Shown here: piece after piece, positions 25,797-34,911 of the stretch
Layout: each line of letters opens with the position of its first letter
How positions within the stretch are numbered: position 1 is the first letter of the stretch
Notes under the pieces: model-generated
What the model saw: the letters and a program-made list of their open reading frames with translations, nothing else
What the model was told of the DNA's origin: nothing
Databases searched by the model: none
Position numbers and translations under genes: made by a program
NCBI GenBank assembly: GCA_020348925.1
Contig: CP070758.1
Coordinates: forward strand, 3,443,880 to 3,507,879
DNA: 64,000 nucleotides
Direction of reading: 5' to 3'
Origin: Gemmatimonadota bacterium
GTDB lineage: Bacteria; JBHIER01; G020348925

Positions 25797-26879
25797 ATGC
25801 GACGTTACAATAATTGGGCGATTACTACGAAGTCAGTGAAATCGTTTATGTTCTGGATCTTGTTTTTGCTGCTCCTTTCATGTTCATTTCCAAAACATGT
25901 CCCTCATATGAGAGAAGAACTTGTCTTCCACTCGGGTCGATTTACATTGGCAGGGGAATTGAGAGCACCTGAGGTTGAGGGCAAGAGCCCAGTCATCATA
26001 TTCGTACACGGGGATGGACCCAACGACCGGACGAGCTACGGCACGTATCTGCCCATTATGAGCCGTTTCCTTCGAGCCGGTTATGCCTGTTTCTCCTGGG
26101 ACAAGCCCGGAACTGGCAAATCCACAGGAGAGATTGATAGGGACCGGTTGCGGTATGAGCGGGCTGAAATCCTGGTGGATGCCATCGAGATGTTGAAAAA
26201 ACATCCATCAATCGATTCCGCGAGAATCGGCCTCTGGGGGATCAGTCAGGCTGGTTACGTCATGCCTCAGGCATTCACCATGACCGATGCCATTTCATTT
26301 ATGATCGCCGTCAGCTGTCCCGGCATGAGTGGTATCAATCAAACGGCATACTTGATCCGGAAACAACTGCTGTGCGAGGGCAGTTCCGAAAATGAAGCCC
26401 GGCAGGCTGAAAAGCATTTTGCCGGACTGTTCACGGCACGGACCTATCAGGAATATCTGCAACACGCACAACCGCTCGTGGAAAATCCAATCGTACAGAA
26501 AATGAAATTCGTCACAGACATTCGGCCGGAAGAGGAGTGGAAACCCCACGATCTCGAAGGAGAAGGATTTTTCAACCCAATGGAAATTATTGAAATCACC
26601 ACCATTCCTGTTTTGGCCTTTTTCGGTGAAAAGGACACGCAGGTAGATCCACTGCAGGGAGTCGAGGCTTACAAGAAAGCACTCGAAAAAGCTGGAAATC
26701 AGAACTTTCGGATTGAGCTCATTCCCAACACAGATCATAACATCATCCAGTGCAAAACCGGTTGTTTGAGTGAAAGAGACAGAAGAAGCTCAGGAGGATG
26801 GAAGAACTACGCCCCTGAATACCTCGATATTATGGAGGAATGGTTGAGACAATTATCAAAGGCAGTGGAGGATGCATAG
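25797..26879 (+). CDS. alpha/beta-hydrolase lipoprotein
   Basis: 360 residues from ATG 25797. An N-terminal hydrophobic stretch ends in the lipobox-like LLLSC (Cys29), so a lipid anchor is likely. Hydrolase fold: oxyanion region VHGDGPNDR (about 70-78), nucleophile Ser150 in GISQAG, acid in FFGEKDTQVD, and His in PNTDHNI near the end. Similar to peptidase S9/dienelactone-like esterases of broad specificity; the substrate is unknown. An in-frame ATG at 25716 would add 27 residues with no export logic. Confidence 0.8.
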   Translation: MRRYNNWAITTKSVKSFMFWILFLLLLSCSFPKHVPHMREELVFHSGRFTLAGELRAPEVEGKSPVIIFVHGDGPNDRTSYGTYLPIMSRFLRAGYACFSWDKPGTGKSTGEIDRDRLRYERAEILVDAIEMLKKHPSIDSARIGLWGISQAGYVMPQAFTMTDAISFMIAVSCPGMSGINQTAYLIRKQLLCEGSSENEARQAEKHFAGLFTARTYQEYLQHAQPLVENPIVQKMKFVTDIRPEEEWKPHDLEGEGFFNPMEIIEITTIPVLAFFGEKDTQVDPLQGVEAYKKALEKAGNQNFRIELIPNTDHNIIQCKTGCLSERDRRSSGGWKNYAPEYLDIMEEWLRQLSKAVEDA

Positions 26880-26925
26880 TCAAAGAAAGCCGTACTCTGT
26901 TGATTTGTTGTACTATGCGTAAATA

Positions 26926-27021
26926 TCATTCTGAGGAACAGTGTGACGAAGAATCTCTGCTTGCATCATTACGAAAGCATGATCCCTGAGATCCTTCGCT
27001 TCCTTGCGTCGCTCAGAATGA
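26926..27021. repeat. REPIN-like inverted repeat element
   Basis: Outer arms TCATTCTGAG (26926-26935) and CTCAGAATGA (27012-27021) are perfect inverses; inner arms CGAAGAATCTC and GAGATCCTTCG match at 10 of 11. It is related in layout and sequence (GTCATTCTGAG...GCGAAGAATCTC) to the cores of the repeats at 4547-4646 and 7986-8073, so the same mobile family is present at three sites in the window. Confidence 0.7.
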
Positions 27022-27083
27022 CAGGAATCAAAGTTTTGCTGAACAGCTGCAAAATGATGAGAGAAAATAAGAAAGAATTGGTC

Positions 27084-27106
27084 CCCTCCTTTCGTAAAAA
27101 GGAGGG
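27084..27106. repeat. 9-bp stem CCCTCCTTT palindrome
   Basis: CCCTCCTTT-CGTAA-AAAGGAGGG, a perfect 9-bp stem in the 319-base gap between the hydrolase and the next membrane protein. It is a typical small intergenic repeat; no T-run. Confidence 0.5.
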
Positions 27107-27198
27107 TTAGGGAGGATTGATGAAATTGTAATATCTATCAAAAAGAGTCAAGACGTATGATATGAACACCGTATCCATACCGAAATGAAGGAGGAACA

Positions 27199-28134
27199 AT
27201 GAACATAGCGTATATAAACCCATTATCTCGCGCATGGGGCCGAATGACAAAGGCTCTTTTTAAGCCTTTCGATATACACAAGTGGCTCGTCGTAGGATTC
27301 ACCGCTTTTCTGGCCGGGCTGACGGATTGGACCGGAGAGGGTGGATCAGGGGGTGATGGCAGGGGAGATGCCGATGTTGAGGATGTCCTCAACTTCCCGC
27401 TTGTCGCTTGGGATTGGCTTCTGGATCATCCCGGATGGTTCACCCTCATCCTTTTCGGTTTCATATTTGTTATTGTTCTCGGGATCCTGTTAACGTGGCT
27501 CAGTTCGAGAGGGAAGTTTATGTTTCTCGACAACGTGGTTCATGATCGTGCACAGGTCGTCAAGCCGTGGTATGAATTCAGAGGATTAGGGAACTCACTG
27601 TTTGTCTGGCGCCTCTGTTTCGGCGTCATCTGCTTTATCGTTTTCATGGCGTTCCTGGTCTTCAGCTTCTTCGTTTTCCATCATCTCTACGAGAGCTATT
27701 TCCCTCTTTGGACGACTGCCCTGTCCACTCTTGGATTGGCCGTGCTGGCTCTCTCGCTGATCGTCACCGCTGCATACGTCGCACTCTTTCTGAACGACTT
27801 CGTGGTCCCTATCATGTATAAGAACAACGTGACCGTCATCCCCGCCTGGGGCCGATTCCTCCAGCTCTTCGGCCGTCATCTGCTGCACTTTCTACTCTAC
27901 GGAATCCTTGTCCTCTTTTTTTACGTGTCAGTCATCATCTGCGTTATCCTTGCCGGCCTCATGACCTGTTGTATCGGTTTCATATTTCTGATTATTCCCT
28001 ACATAAACTCCGTCATCACATTACCCATCTCCTATACGTTCAGGGCCTTCAGCTTGGAGTTCCTGGAGCAATTCGGGCCGGAATTTTCAATATTTCCCCA
28101 ACCCGATGAGACTGTGCCCAGGACACAAACATAA
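27199..28134 (+). CDS. multi-pass membrane protein, unknown function
   Basis: 311 residues with about five or six membrane segments (about 33-45, 75-95, 130-155, 165-195, 218-262). A Gly/Asp-rich loop (GEGGSGGDGRGDADVED) follows the first. The ribosome site AAGGAGG lies before the ATG. It resembles uncharacterised DUF7544/glycerophosphodiester-phosphodiesterase-type membrane domains in layout, but no motif confirms this. It stands alone between repeats and the esterase gene. Confidence 0.7.
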   Translation: MNIAYINPLSRAWGRMTKALFKPFDIHKWLVVGFTAFLAGLTDWTGEGGSGGDGRGDADVEDVLNFPLVAWDWLLDHPGWFTLILFGFIFVIVLGILLTWLSSRGKFMFLDNVVHDRAQVVKPWYEFRGLGNSLFVWRLCFGVICFIVFMAFLVFSFFVFHHLYESYFPLWTTALSTLGLAVLALSLIVTAAYVALFLNDFVVPIMYKNNVTVIPAWGRFLQLFGRHLLHFLLYGILVLFFYVSVIICVILAGLMTCCIGFIFLIIPYINSVITLPISYTFRAFSLEFLEQFGPEFSIFPQPDETVPRTQT

Positions 28135-28230
28135 TCCGACAATGCAGGGATGAAACATTAACAACAACAGCGCAGTCCTATAGTCTAAGAAAAAAGATCA
28201 GAACCGGCCGTACAATGAAAGGATGAAGCC

Positions 28231-30465
28231 TTGAAAAGGAAAGCCCATCACTGTTGTCTACTCTTTCTTCTCACCGCGCTCACCTGGGGTGCAGTTCAAG
28301 GGCAATACGGAACACTATATTACGATGGATTCGAAAGAACGTACATCCTGCATTGTCCTCCATCCTACGACGGCTCGTCGGCCGTCCCCCTCATCATCGG
28401 CCTGCACGGCGGTGGCAGTTCTGGTTCTTCTTTCGAGAGCATTACGGAATGGAGTCTCAAAACCGATCTCGAAGGATGCATCGCCGTCTATCCCTTTGGC
28501 GTCAACGGCGGGTGGAATTACGGGGGATTTTACGATTCGAATATCGACGATGTCGGATTCATCTCCACGCTCATTGATACTCTTTCGAGTGAATATGCCC
28601 TTGATCTGAGACGCATTTATGTCACAGGCTTCTCCGCGGGAGCACTCATGTCCTACCGCCTGGCTGCGGAACTGTCCGAAAAAATCGCCGCCATCGCACC
28701 TGTGGCCGGTCAGATGGTCTTGGAAGAGATCAATCCGAGTCGGCCGGTCCCGATCATCCATTTCCAGGATGTAGACGATCCGAGAGTACCTTTCGAAGGT
28801 GACGATGATTTTCCATCGGTCGCATCGGTCATCAACACCTGGATCGAAATAAACGGGTGCGACCCGGATCCTGATACCATTTATAATCAGAACGGCATAC
28901 TCGGAACGAAATGGTCCGCGATTTCCACGCGGGCGGACATCATATTATTTACCCTCACAAGAGGTGGACACTACTGGCCCAAAAGGGATATCTATGCAAA
29001 CGATTTCATGTGGGATTTTTTTATCGCGCATCCGATTATGACTGATGCTCCCTCCCCCTATTTTCAGGCCGAGCGAAGAACAGGACACGCGCCATTGGAC
29101 GTTCAATTTACGGATATGACGGTGACGCTGCATCCTCTCAGGGCCTGGACGTGGGACTTCGATCATGATAACATCACCGATTCCAACGAACAGTATCCTT
29201 TTTGGACTTACGAGGAACCGGGGACGTACACCGTGAGCCTGGAGGTCTCGAGCGATGCCCTCTCAGGGACCGTAACACGGCAGAGATATATTCAAGTTTT
29301 CAACGGTGAAAGTGCGGTCCTGTTCAACGGTGTGAACAGTTACGTTTCCTGTTCCTCCTCACAACATCTGAATCTTACCGATAATTTTTCATTGGAAGCG
29401 TGGATATATCCCACCGGCTGGGGTGAATTTCCGACCATCGGATTCGCCAGAGTGATCGAAAAGGGAACGATCTCCGTCTGTCTTGTTGATTCGTTTCCTC
29501 CCTGTCATAATCACAGCCTGCTCCTCATACTCATGCATGAGGATGGAGTGATGAGTTATTCCAATGCGCCTCAAGGTTCGATTGTACTAAACCAATGGCA
29601 GCATATCGCAGTAACATACAATGGGTACGACTGCGTCACAATATACAGAAACGGCCTTGAACAGGATGTCACATATCCTGTGCCCCCCACCGGTGCCATC
29701 AAAGAGAACACGGACGTTGATCTCTATATAGGCAATTCTCCCGATCTCGGGGGGTCTTTCGAAGGGCACATCGATGAAATTCGAATCTGGAATCATGAAC
29801 GAACTCAAGAGGACATTCAAAAAAACACGAACCACCGTCTGTGCGGCAGTGAAAGCGGGTTGGTGGGATACTGGAATATGGACGAGGGGAACGGAGAGAG
29901 GGTCTCTGATAATTCTCTCCATGGCAATGATGGGACAGCAGTCAATGTGACCTGGAGTGAAGGCATTCATCATGAATCGCCGAGAGACAGCGACGGAGAC
30001 GAAATCTTTGATTGCAGCGACAATTGCCCTCAGGATTTTAATACTGATCAAGGGGATGAGGATGAGGATGGTGCAGGCGATGTCTGCGACAATTGCCCTG
30101 AACTCATGAATCCCGATCAAACGGATAGAGATACTGACGGAACCGGCGATGCCTGCGATTCGTGTACCGACACCGACGGCGATGGATATGGTGATCCGGA
30201 CTATGCAGCCAATACGTGTGACGAGGATAATTGCCCACATGTCTCCAATCAGGATCAGGCACCGGTTGAAAGAGGGGATATCGATTGTATTGATGGCGTT
30301 GACGTACTCGACGTCCTATCGGTCGTCAACCACATATTAGGGAATACCCCCTTGATAGGAAGCCCCATCGACCGGGCCGACTGTACAGGCGACGGACAGG
30401 TCGATATCACGGATGTCGTGGGCATAGTTAACGTCATACTGGGAACGGGAACATGCGCACCGTGA
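28231..30465 (+). CDS. secreted PHB-depolymerase-like esterase, PKD, LamG, TSP3, dockerin
   Basis: 744 residues from a TTG start (GAAAGGATG upstream; the only in-frame start giving the signal peptide CCLLFLLTALTWGAVQG). Esterase domain (about 30-270) of the LpqC/feruloyl-esterase type: LHGGGSSG, nucleophile Ser135 in GFSAGA, acid in DVDDPRVPFEG and His in RGGHYWP. Then a PKD domain (about 277-355, WTWDFDHDN...YEEPGTYTVSLEV), a LamG/concanavalin-like domain (about 365-540), thrombospondin-type-3 calcium repeats (DSDGDEIFDCSDNCP, DEDEDGAGDVCDNCP), and a dockerin pair (GDIDCIDGVDVLDVL, DCTGDGQVDITDVV). Probably cuts ester links in polysaccharide- or lignin-type material outside the cell. Confidence 0.88.
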   Translation: MKRKAHHCCLLFLLTALTWGAVQGQYGTLYYDGFERTYILHCPPSYDGSSAVPLIIGLHGGGSSGSSFESITEWSLKTDLEGCIAVYPFGVNGGWNYGGFYDSNIDDVGFISTLIDTLSSEYALDLRRIYVTGFSAGALMSYRLAAELSEKIAAIAPVAGQMVLEEINPSRPVPIIHFQDVDDPRVPFEGDDDFPSVASVINTWIEINGCDPDPDTIYNQNGILGTKWSAISTRADIILFTLTRGGHYWPKRDIYANDFMWDFFIAHPIMTDAPSPYFQAERRTGHAPLDVQFTDMTVTLHPLRAWTWDFDHDNITDSNEQYPFWTYEEPGTYTVSLEVSSDALSGTVTRQRYIQVFNGESAVLFNGVNSYVSCSSSQHLNLTDNFSLEAWIYPTGWGEFPTIGFARVIEKGTISVCLVDSFPPCHNHSLLLILMHEDGVMSYSNAPQGSIVLNQWQHIAVTYNGYDCVTIYRNGLEQDVTYPVPPTGAIKENTDVDLYIGNSPDLGGSFEGHIDEIRIWNHERTQEDIQKNTNHRLCGSESGLVGYWNMDEGNGERVSDNSLHGNDGTAVNVTWSEGIHHESPRDSDGDEIFDCSDNCPQDFNTDQGDEDEDGAGDVCDNCPELMNPDQTDRDTDGTGDACDSCTDTDGDGYGDPDYAANTCDEDNCPHVSNQDQAPVERGDIDCIDGVDVLDVLSVVNHILGNTPLIGSPIDRADCTGDGQVDITDVVGIVNVILGTGTCAP

Positions 30466-30608
30466 TATACTGCACCTCTGAAACAGTGGGTTTCTTTCAA
30501 TAGAAAATACAGAAAAAGTGGCATCAAAAAAAAGATCCATACGAATTCAAGATATCACTCCGGCCCCGTGCCAAAATCTCCTTTTCGTTGCCGAGAGGAT
30601 TGTAAAAA

Positions 30609-32327
30609 ATGTTCGCCTGTCACCCGAATAGAGCTATCATGGGTTTGGTAGCCCTGTGTGTACTTTGTGGCAGCGGTGATATGCTCACAGGCTCTCCGGA
30701 TGGCTCGAAAGCACAGGATGCTCATTCTTGTGATTTTTCTCGTGCTCAAATTCCTCCCTGGTCGAAAAAAATGACAACAGAGGAACGCACCGCACCATCA
30801 GCAGACATAAGAATATACGAATCGAAACGTCTTCCGTCTTCACCTGTTCGGACGCCGGCCGAGTTTGAACCCTGTCGAGGAGTGATTATTTATTGGGATC
30901 TGGAGTACGAACAGGATTTGGAGGGTATGTTTCTGCCTTTGATCAGAAACATGGATCCCACCAATATTATCTATATCGGTTTGGAGCGTGAGACCGACCG
31001 GGTTTCTGTAAGGAGAAAAATCGCAAGAACAGGGTGTTCCATGGATAACATCAAGTTTCTTGTCTATCCCTGTTCTCCTTTCTGGATGCGGGATTTTGGG
31101 CCCTTCTTCGTGTACGATTCCAGCCATGATTTGGCGGTCATAAATACGGGCTATCGCCTGTACTTGCCTCAGGCTGACGATTTCCCTCGATTTTTTTCCC
31201 TCGAGTTTGGTTATGAATGTTACGATACTGGATACGAATTGGATGGCGGCCATTTCATAACGGATGGGAGGGGATTGGTTGCCGTGACCGATCACTTCTA
31301 TTGTTTGAATCCGTCATTATCGCGTGCGCAGGGAGATTCTCTGATGGCGGCGTATTTTGGGTGCGATCGATTGCTCGTTTTTGAGACGTGTCAAGAGAGC
31401 GGACATTTCCTTCACATTGATGTGTTCGCCAAGTTCCTGAACGCGACAACGGTTTTGGTGTCACAGTCTGAAGACACGACGATTGTGGAATACAACCTCT
31501 TGGAGAGTTTTGCCAGTGTTTTTGATACCCTCAAGGCCTGGACCGGCACTCCCTTCGATGTGGTGCGGGTCCCATGGAATTATTATTATACATATATAAA
31601 TTCGCTCATACTTGACAATCAGGTTTTTCTACCGGTGTATCAACAACCTGCAGATTCGCAAGCCATAGCAGCATATCAATCTGTGCTGCCGGACCACGAA
31701 ATTGTACCAATAAACTGCCAATACTTTTTCAATCAGTTCGGAGGTGCCATCCACTGCCTCACGCGGGAAGTGCCTGAGGCTATCCCCACTTCAGGGGTGA
31801 AAGTTACGAGTGGACCCGATACAGGCAGCGCAGCAGGAGAAGATGTACCGGTTACCTTTACAATTCACAACGAAGGTCTCGTATCGGATACATACGATAT
31901 CGAAATCCAAGATGATGAGGGCTGGAATTTGAATTTTCGTTCCTCTGAGCTCACTCTTGCATCAGGAACAGATACAACCCTTTCAGTTAGAGTAACAATT
32001 CCCGATACGGCCGTTGAGGGATCAATCAATGAAGTTATGCTCACTGCCACATCGCAGATCGATCCCTCGGTGCGAGGCACAAATTCAGTGTCAGTGACGG
32101 TCTGCGAAAAAAACAAGGGCGATGTGAATACCGATTGTGCCCTCAATGTCCTGGATGTTGTCTGGATCGTGAACAGTATTCTTGAATTGAGAGAACTCAG
32201 TCCGAATGAAATGTGGCGAGCCGATTGTAATGGCCCACTGGGCACCTGTGACGGCGATGGAGGTGTCGATGTCCTGGACGCACTCAAGATTGTGAATGTT
32301 ATTTTGGGATTGGATGCGTGTCTCTGA
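30609..32327 (+). CDS. secreted peptidylarginine deiminase-like enzyme with dockerin
   Basis: 572 residues; signal peptide MGLVALCVLCGSGDMLTG region. The PAD_porph/agmatine-deiminase domain covers about 80-395 with all catalytic positions of P. gingivalis PPAD visible: Asp162 in WMRDFGP, His269 and Asp271 in HFLHIDVF, Asn337 in LDNQVF, Cys383 in GGAIHCLT. It should convert arginine side chains or agmatine-like guanidines to citrulline-type products plus ammonia; export favours a protein or peptide substrate. An Ig-like segment (PVTFTIHNEGLVSDTYDIEI) precedes a C-terminal dockerin pair (GDVNTDCALNVLDVV; DCNGPLGTCDGDGGVDVLDAL). It follows the esterase gene by 143 bases. Confidence 0.88.
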   Translation: MFACHPNRAIMGLVALCVLCGSGDMLTGSPDGSKAQDAHSCDFSRAQIPPWSKKMTTEERTAPSADIRIYESKRLPSSPVRTPAEFEPCRGVIIYWDLEYEQDLEGMFLPLIRNMDPTNIIYIGLERETDRVSVRRKIARTGCSMDNIKFLVYPCSPFWMRDFGPFFVYDSSHDLAVINTGYRLYLPQADDFPRFFSLEFGYECYDTGYELDGGHFITDGRGLVAVTDHFYCLNPSLSRAQGDSLMAAYFGCDRLLVFETCQESGHFLHIDVFAKFLNATTVLVSQSEDTTIVEYNLLESFASVFDTLKAWTGTPFDVVRVPWNYYYTYINSLILDNQVFLPVYQQPADSQAIAAYQSVLPDHEIVPINCQYFFNQFGGAIHCLTREVPEAIPTSGVKVTSGPDTGSAAGEDVPVTFTIHNEGLVSDTYDIEIQDDEGWNLNFRSSELTLASGTDTTLSVRVTIPDTAVEGSINEVMLTATSQIDPSVRGTNSVSVTVCEKNKGDVNTDCALNVLDVVWIVNSILELRELSPNEMWRADCNGPLGTCDGDGGVDVLDALKIVNVILGLDACL

Positions 32328-32405
32328 GTGATTTCTGCCAATTGTGATCGAAAAACAAGGTTTTTTTAAATGCACACTGGGCTCGGACCACGTTCAACAT
32401 GTGTT

Positions 32406-32584
32406 GAAAAGAGGGGTAGGTTATTTTTTTCATTTCATGGATTTCTCACTTTTGATTTTGTGATAAAACTACTGGCCATGTTCAGATTTCAAATATCTTT
32501 AAATTATAATTTCGCAACGAGATCCAACAATTTCAGACAGTTTCATGAAATGAAATAGAAAAAAGTAGCCTGTCCCCTTTTCTC
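32406..32584. repeat. MITE-like element with GGGGACAGGCTAC-type ends
   Basis: Long imperfect inverted ends: left GAAAAGAGGGGTAGGTTATT and right, read in reverse complement, GAGAAAAGGGGACAGGCTAC. Each runs inward to a perfect 12-bp inverse, TTTCATTTCATG (32428-32439) and CATGAAATGAAA (32544-32555), enclosing ~100 AT-rich bases. It fills the gap between two convergent genes. Ends of this type are familiar from intergenic repeats linked to REP/IS200-type transposases, which is inference here; no transposase is in the window. Confidence 0.65.
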
Positions 32585-32593
32585 TTCAGGGAA

Positions 32594-33379
32594 TCATTTG
32601 AGTATTTTTTGTACCTCCTGTTCCGCCACTTTCATCGCAAATTCATCGAGAAACCTTTCAATTTTCTTCTTCGAGTATTCGACGTCATTATCCCGATCAA
32701 GATAATTTTTACTCATCACACATTGCATCTGTTTGCTACCCTCATCCCACTTCTCTCCGATAATACCTTCAATGTCCCCACTTGATCGTATATGCCTCAG
32801 GGGAAGGAGGAGTTCAATCCCAAACGACGCCATGAAATTTTCATACGCATCGAGAACCGTATCGATCTGGTTGATCTTCACTCTGTCGTCGTGCTTCTCC
32901 CTCTCACCACCGATGATGAGCTGACACCGAATCTTCTTGGCAAGAGGAATACGAATGGCATGCAAATACAGATGGCATCCGATACACGGTGTGTAGAATC
33001 CAAATTCTCTAAAGAGATGTGACGCATATCTCCCACAGAGCTTCCACCAGAAATCCGGGGAACCGAGAACGAGGGGAAGAAAAACCTTCACGCCACACTC
33101 CTGCATCTTCCCTTTGAGAAACTCCACCTTCTGAAAAGGGATTTCCCAGTCCCCATATTCCGTGGCCGTGTAAGCGATGGTGGGGAGTATGGCATCAAGG
33201 TTTCGTGTTTTTGCGGACTCAATCGCAGCCGCAATGCTGTCTCTTCCGGCAATTTCAACAATGGCGAGATCGTCAATTTTCCGCAATTCGTCAATTTCCG
33301 TATCGGAGAGCATCCAGGTCGGAAACTCAGAGACTAACTGAGGCTTGTTGCCCAATATGTCCAAGAATCGAACGTCCAT
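32594..33379 (-). CDS. PP-loop-like ATP-pyrophosphatase protein
   Basis: 261 residues. The sequence VEIAGRDSIAAAIE resembles the PP-loop (usual SGGxDS) with A-G-R in place of S-G-G, followed by TIAYTATEYGDWEIP. A Cys pair PCIGCHLYLHAIRIPLAKKI and then IIGGEREKHD mirror the CxxC and 'GGERE/TGE' regions of adenine-nucleotide alpha-hydrolase-fold enzymes such as ExsB or tRNA thiolases. Activation of an unknown substrate with ATP is the best guess. It lies 6 bases downstream of apgM and shares its transcript. Confidence 0.65.
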   Translation of the reverse strand: MDVRFLDILGNKPQLVSEFPTWMLSDTEIDELRKIDDLAIVEIAGRDSIAAAIESAKTRNLDAILPTIAYTATEYGDWEIPFQKVEFLKGKMQECGVKVFLPLVLGSPDFWWKLCGRYASHLFREFGFYTPCIGCHLYLHAIRIPLAKKIRCQLIIGGEREKHDDRVKINQIDTVLDAYENFMASFGIELLLPLRHIRSSGDIEGIIGEKWDEGSKQMQCVMSKNYLDRDNDVEYSKKKIERFLDEFAMKVAEQEVQKILK

Positions 33380-33385
33380 GAATGT

Positions 33386-34678
33386 CTATCTCACACGTAA
33401 AGGCTTCGCATCGGCCACAATGTACGGTCGATCGACAGGCGAATCCCTAAGTCCCACAAGCTGAGCCCGATCCAGGAAATTTAAAATAAGGTGCATGAGT
33501 TCTCTCCCTCTCACCAACCCAAGTGCTCCTTTCGCGCAGCTTATCTCATTGAATGCCGCGACGTCGTCCCTTCTCGTATATTTGCCCACCATCGTCAAGG
33601 GCACGGTCTCGCCGGAATGGATCATCGCCCCGGAACTGGGCGTCGAATGATCGGAAGTCACCACGAAGAGGATCTCTTCATCAGGGATGATCTCCTCAAG
33701 AGCGTAAGCAAGAGCAAGATCTATTCTCTCAATAACGTCCTTCTTATATTGTGCGCTCTTCGTATGAGAAGCTTCATCGACAGCTTTCGTGTGGACATGA
33801 ACGAAATCAAAATCCTTCGTCTCTTTTGCAATTCGTAACCGTTCGCGAAGATCCTTGTCCGGTGCATCGGTATCCCCCACCTTGAAACAATCCATTCCAA
33901 TCAGGGCACACAGACCATGATACACAGCTCCCGAAGCAATGGACATCGCCTTCAATCCCCATCTCTCCCTGAAAGGCGGTACATGCTTCATTCCCCCCGC
34001 TCTCTGTGTCCCCACACCGTTCAACGCGGGCAAGCCTCTCCTCGCCCGGTCCAAATTGACTGGATGCCGTGAAAGTCTTTGATAACACCAGACGAGATAA
34101 TTATTCAAGACGTCAGCTGTCCGTTTCCCCTTTTCAGTGTCACTCAGCGGCAGGATTTCCATCAAAGGACGGCCCTCATAAATGGGATTGGAATCCGTAA
34201 TCCTCGGTGAAACCTCACCCCTCAAAATGAGAATACCCTGGATCCCCTTTGTCGGTACAAATTCAACCTCTATACCATTCTCTTCGTATCGTCCGACCTC
34301 CTTGTGCAAAAGCCTGCACGTTTCGGCATCAACCTCAGGATTCTCCTGCCGCAATACAAGAAGACGACCCTTCTCCTCAACGCTATATATCCTTGCCAAA
34401 AGAGCAACGTCTCCATCGCCCATGGAAATGTTCTCCCCAATGGCTTCCAACGGTCCTCGTCCGGGAAAGTCACCAATATCATAGCCGAACAGACAGAAGT
34501 GGGCCGTCTCGCTCGGCATGGCCATGCCTTGCGTGGTACTGTGATACAGACCGTTCACACCCAAGGCCGCAATCCGGTCGAGATGTGGTGTATGCGCAGC
34601 CTGAAGGGGCGTCTCCCCTTCAAAAACATCGTATCCCCTGTCACCAAGACCGTCGAGTACGACCAGAATACTTCTCAT
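33386..34678 (-). CDS. apgM: cofactor-independent phosphoglycerate mutase (ApgM type)
   Basis: 430 residues of the alkaline-phosphatase superfamily, archaeal-type iPGM: VVLDGLGDRGYD at the N-terminus supplies the metal-binding Asp, TPLQAAHTPHLDRIA, the Ser of MAMPSETAHFCLFGYD acts as nucleophile, GRGPLEAIGENI, and C-terminal metal ligands HVHTKAVDEASH and VVTSDHSTP. It interconverts 3- and 2-phosphoglycerate in glycolysis. The length fits the ApgM subfamily rather than the ~510-residue GpmI. The gap to the divergent gene at 35022 is 343 bases, with a promoter only on the plus side identified. Confidence 0.92.
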   Translation of the reverse strand: MRSILVVLDGLGDRGYDVFEGETPLQAAHTPHLDRIAALGVNGLYHSTTQGMAMPSETAHFCLFGYDIGDFPGRGPLEAIGENISMGDGDVALLARIYSVEEKGRLLVLRQENPEVDAETCRLLHKEVGRYEENGIEVEFVPTKGIQGILILRGEVSPRITDSNPIYEGRPLMEILPLSDTEKGKRTADVLNNYLVWCYQRLSRHPVNLDRARRGLPALNGVGTQRAGGMKHVPPFRERWGLKAMSIASGAVYHGLCALIGMDCFKVGDTDAPDKDLRERLRIAKETKDFDFVHVHTKAVDEASHTKSAQYKKDVIERIDLALAYALEEIIPDEEILFVVTSDHSTPSSGAMIHSGETVPLTMVGKYTRRDDVAAFNEISCAKGALGLVRGRELMHLILNFLDRAQLVGLRDSPVDRPYIVADAKPLRVR

Positions 34679-34911
34679 ACGAACCTCTTAAATTCCAAAT
34701 ATAGTTTTCCTTAGTGTATATCACACTTGTTCTTGCTGAACTTTCATCAAAAGTAACACATTCAAAAGAAATTGGCAAGGATCTTTTTCGGCCTGTATGT
34801 GTCTTTGTTACTGAATGTTGGATCGATGACTGCTAAAAACGGTATGTCGCAGACTGAACGGGTCATTCCGGATACTCGGGGTTTATTCCTTGGAAATACT
34901 GGATTTTTGAG

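Noticed and set aside
4700-32400. Cohesin domain to pair with the dockerins
   Set aside because: No cohesin signature was seen in any protein in the window; the beta-sandwich modules present look like Ig, PKD or LamG types.
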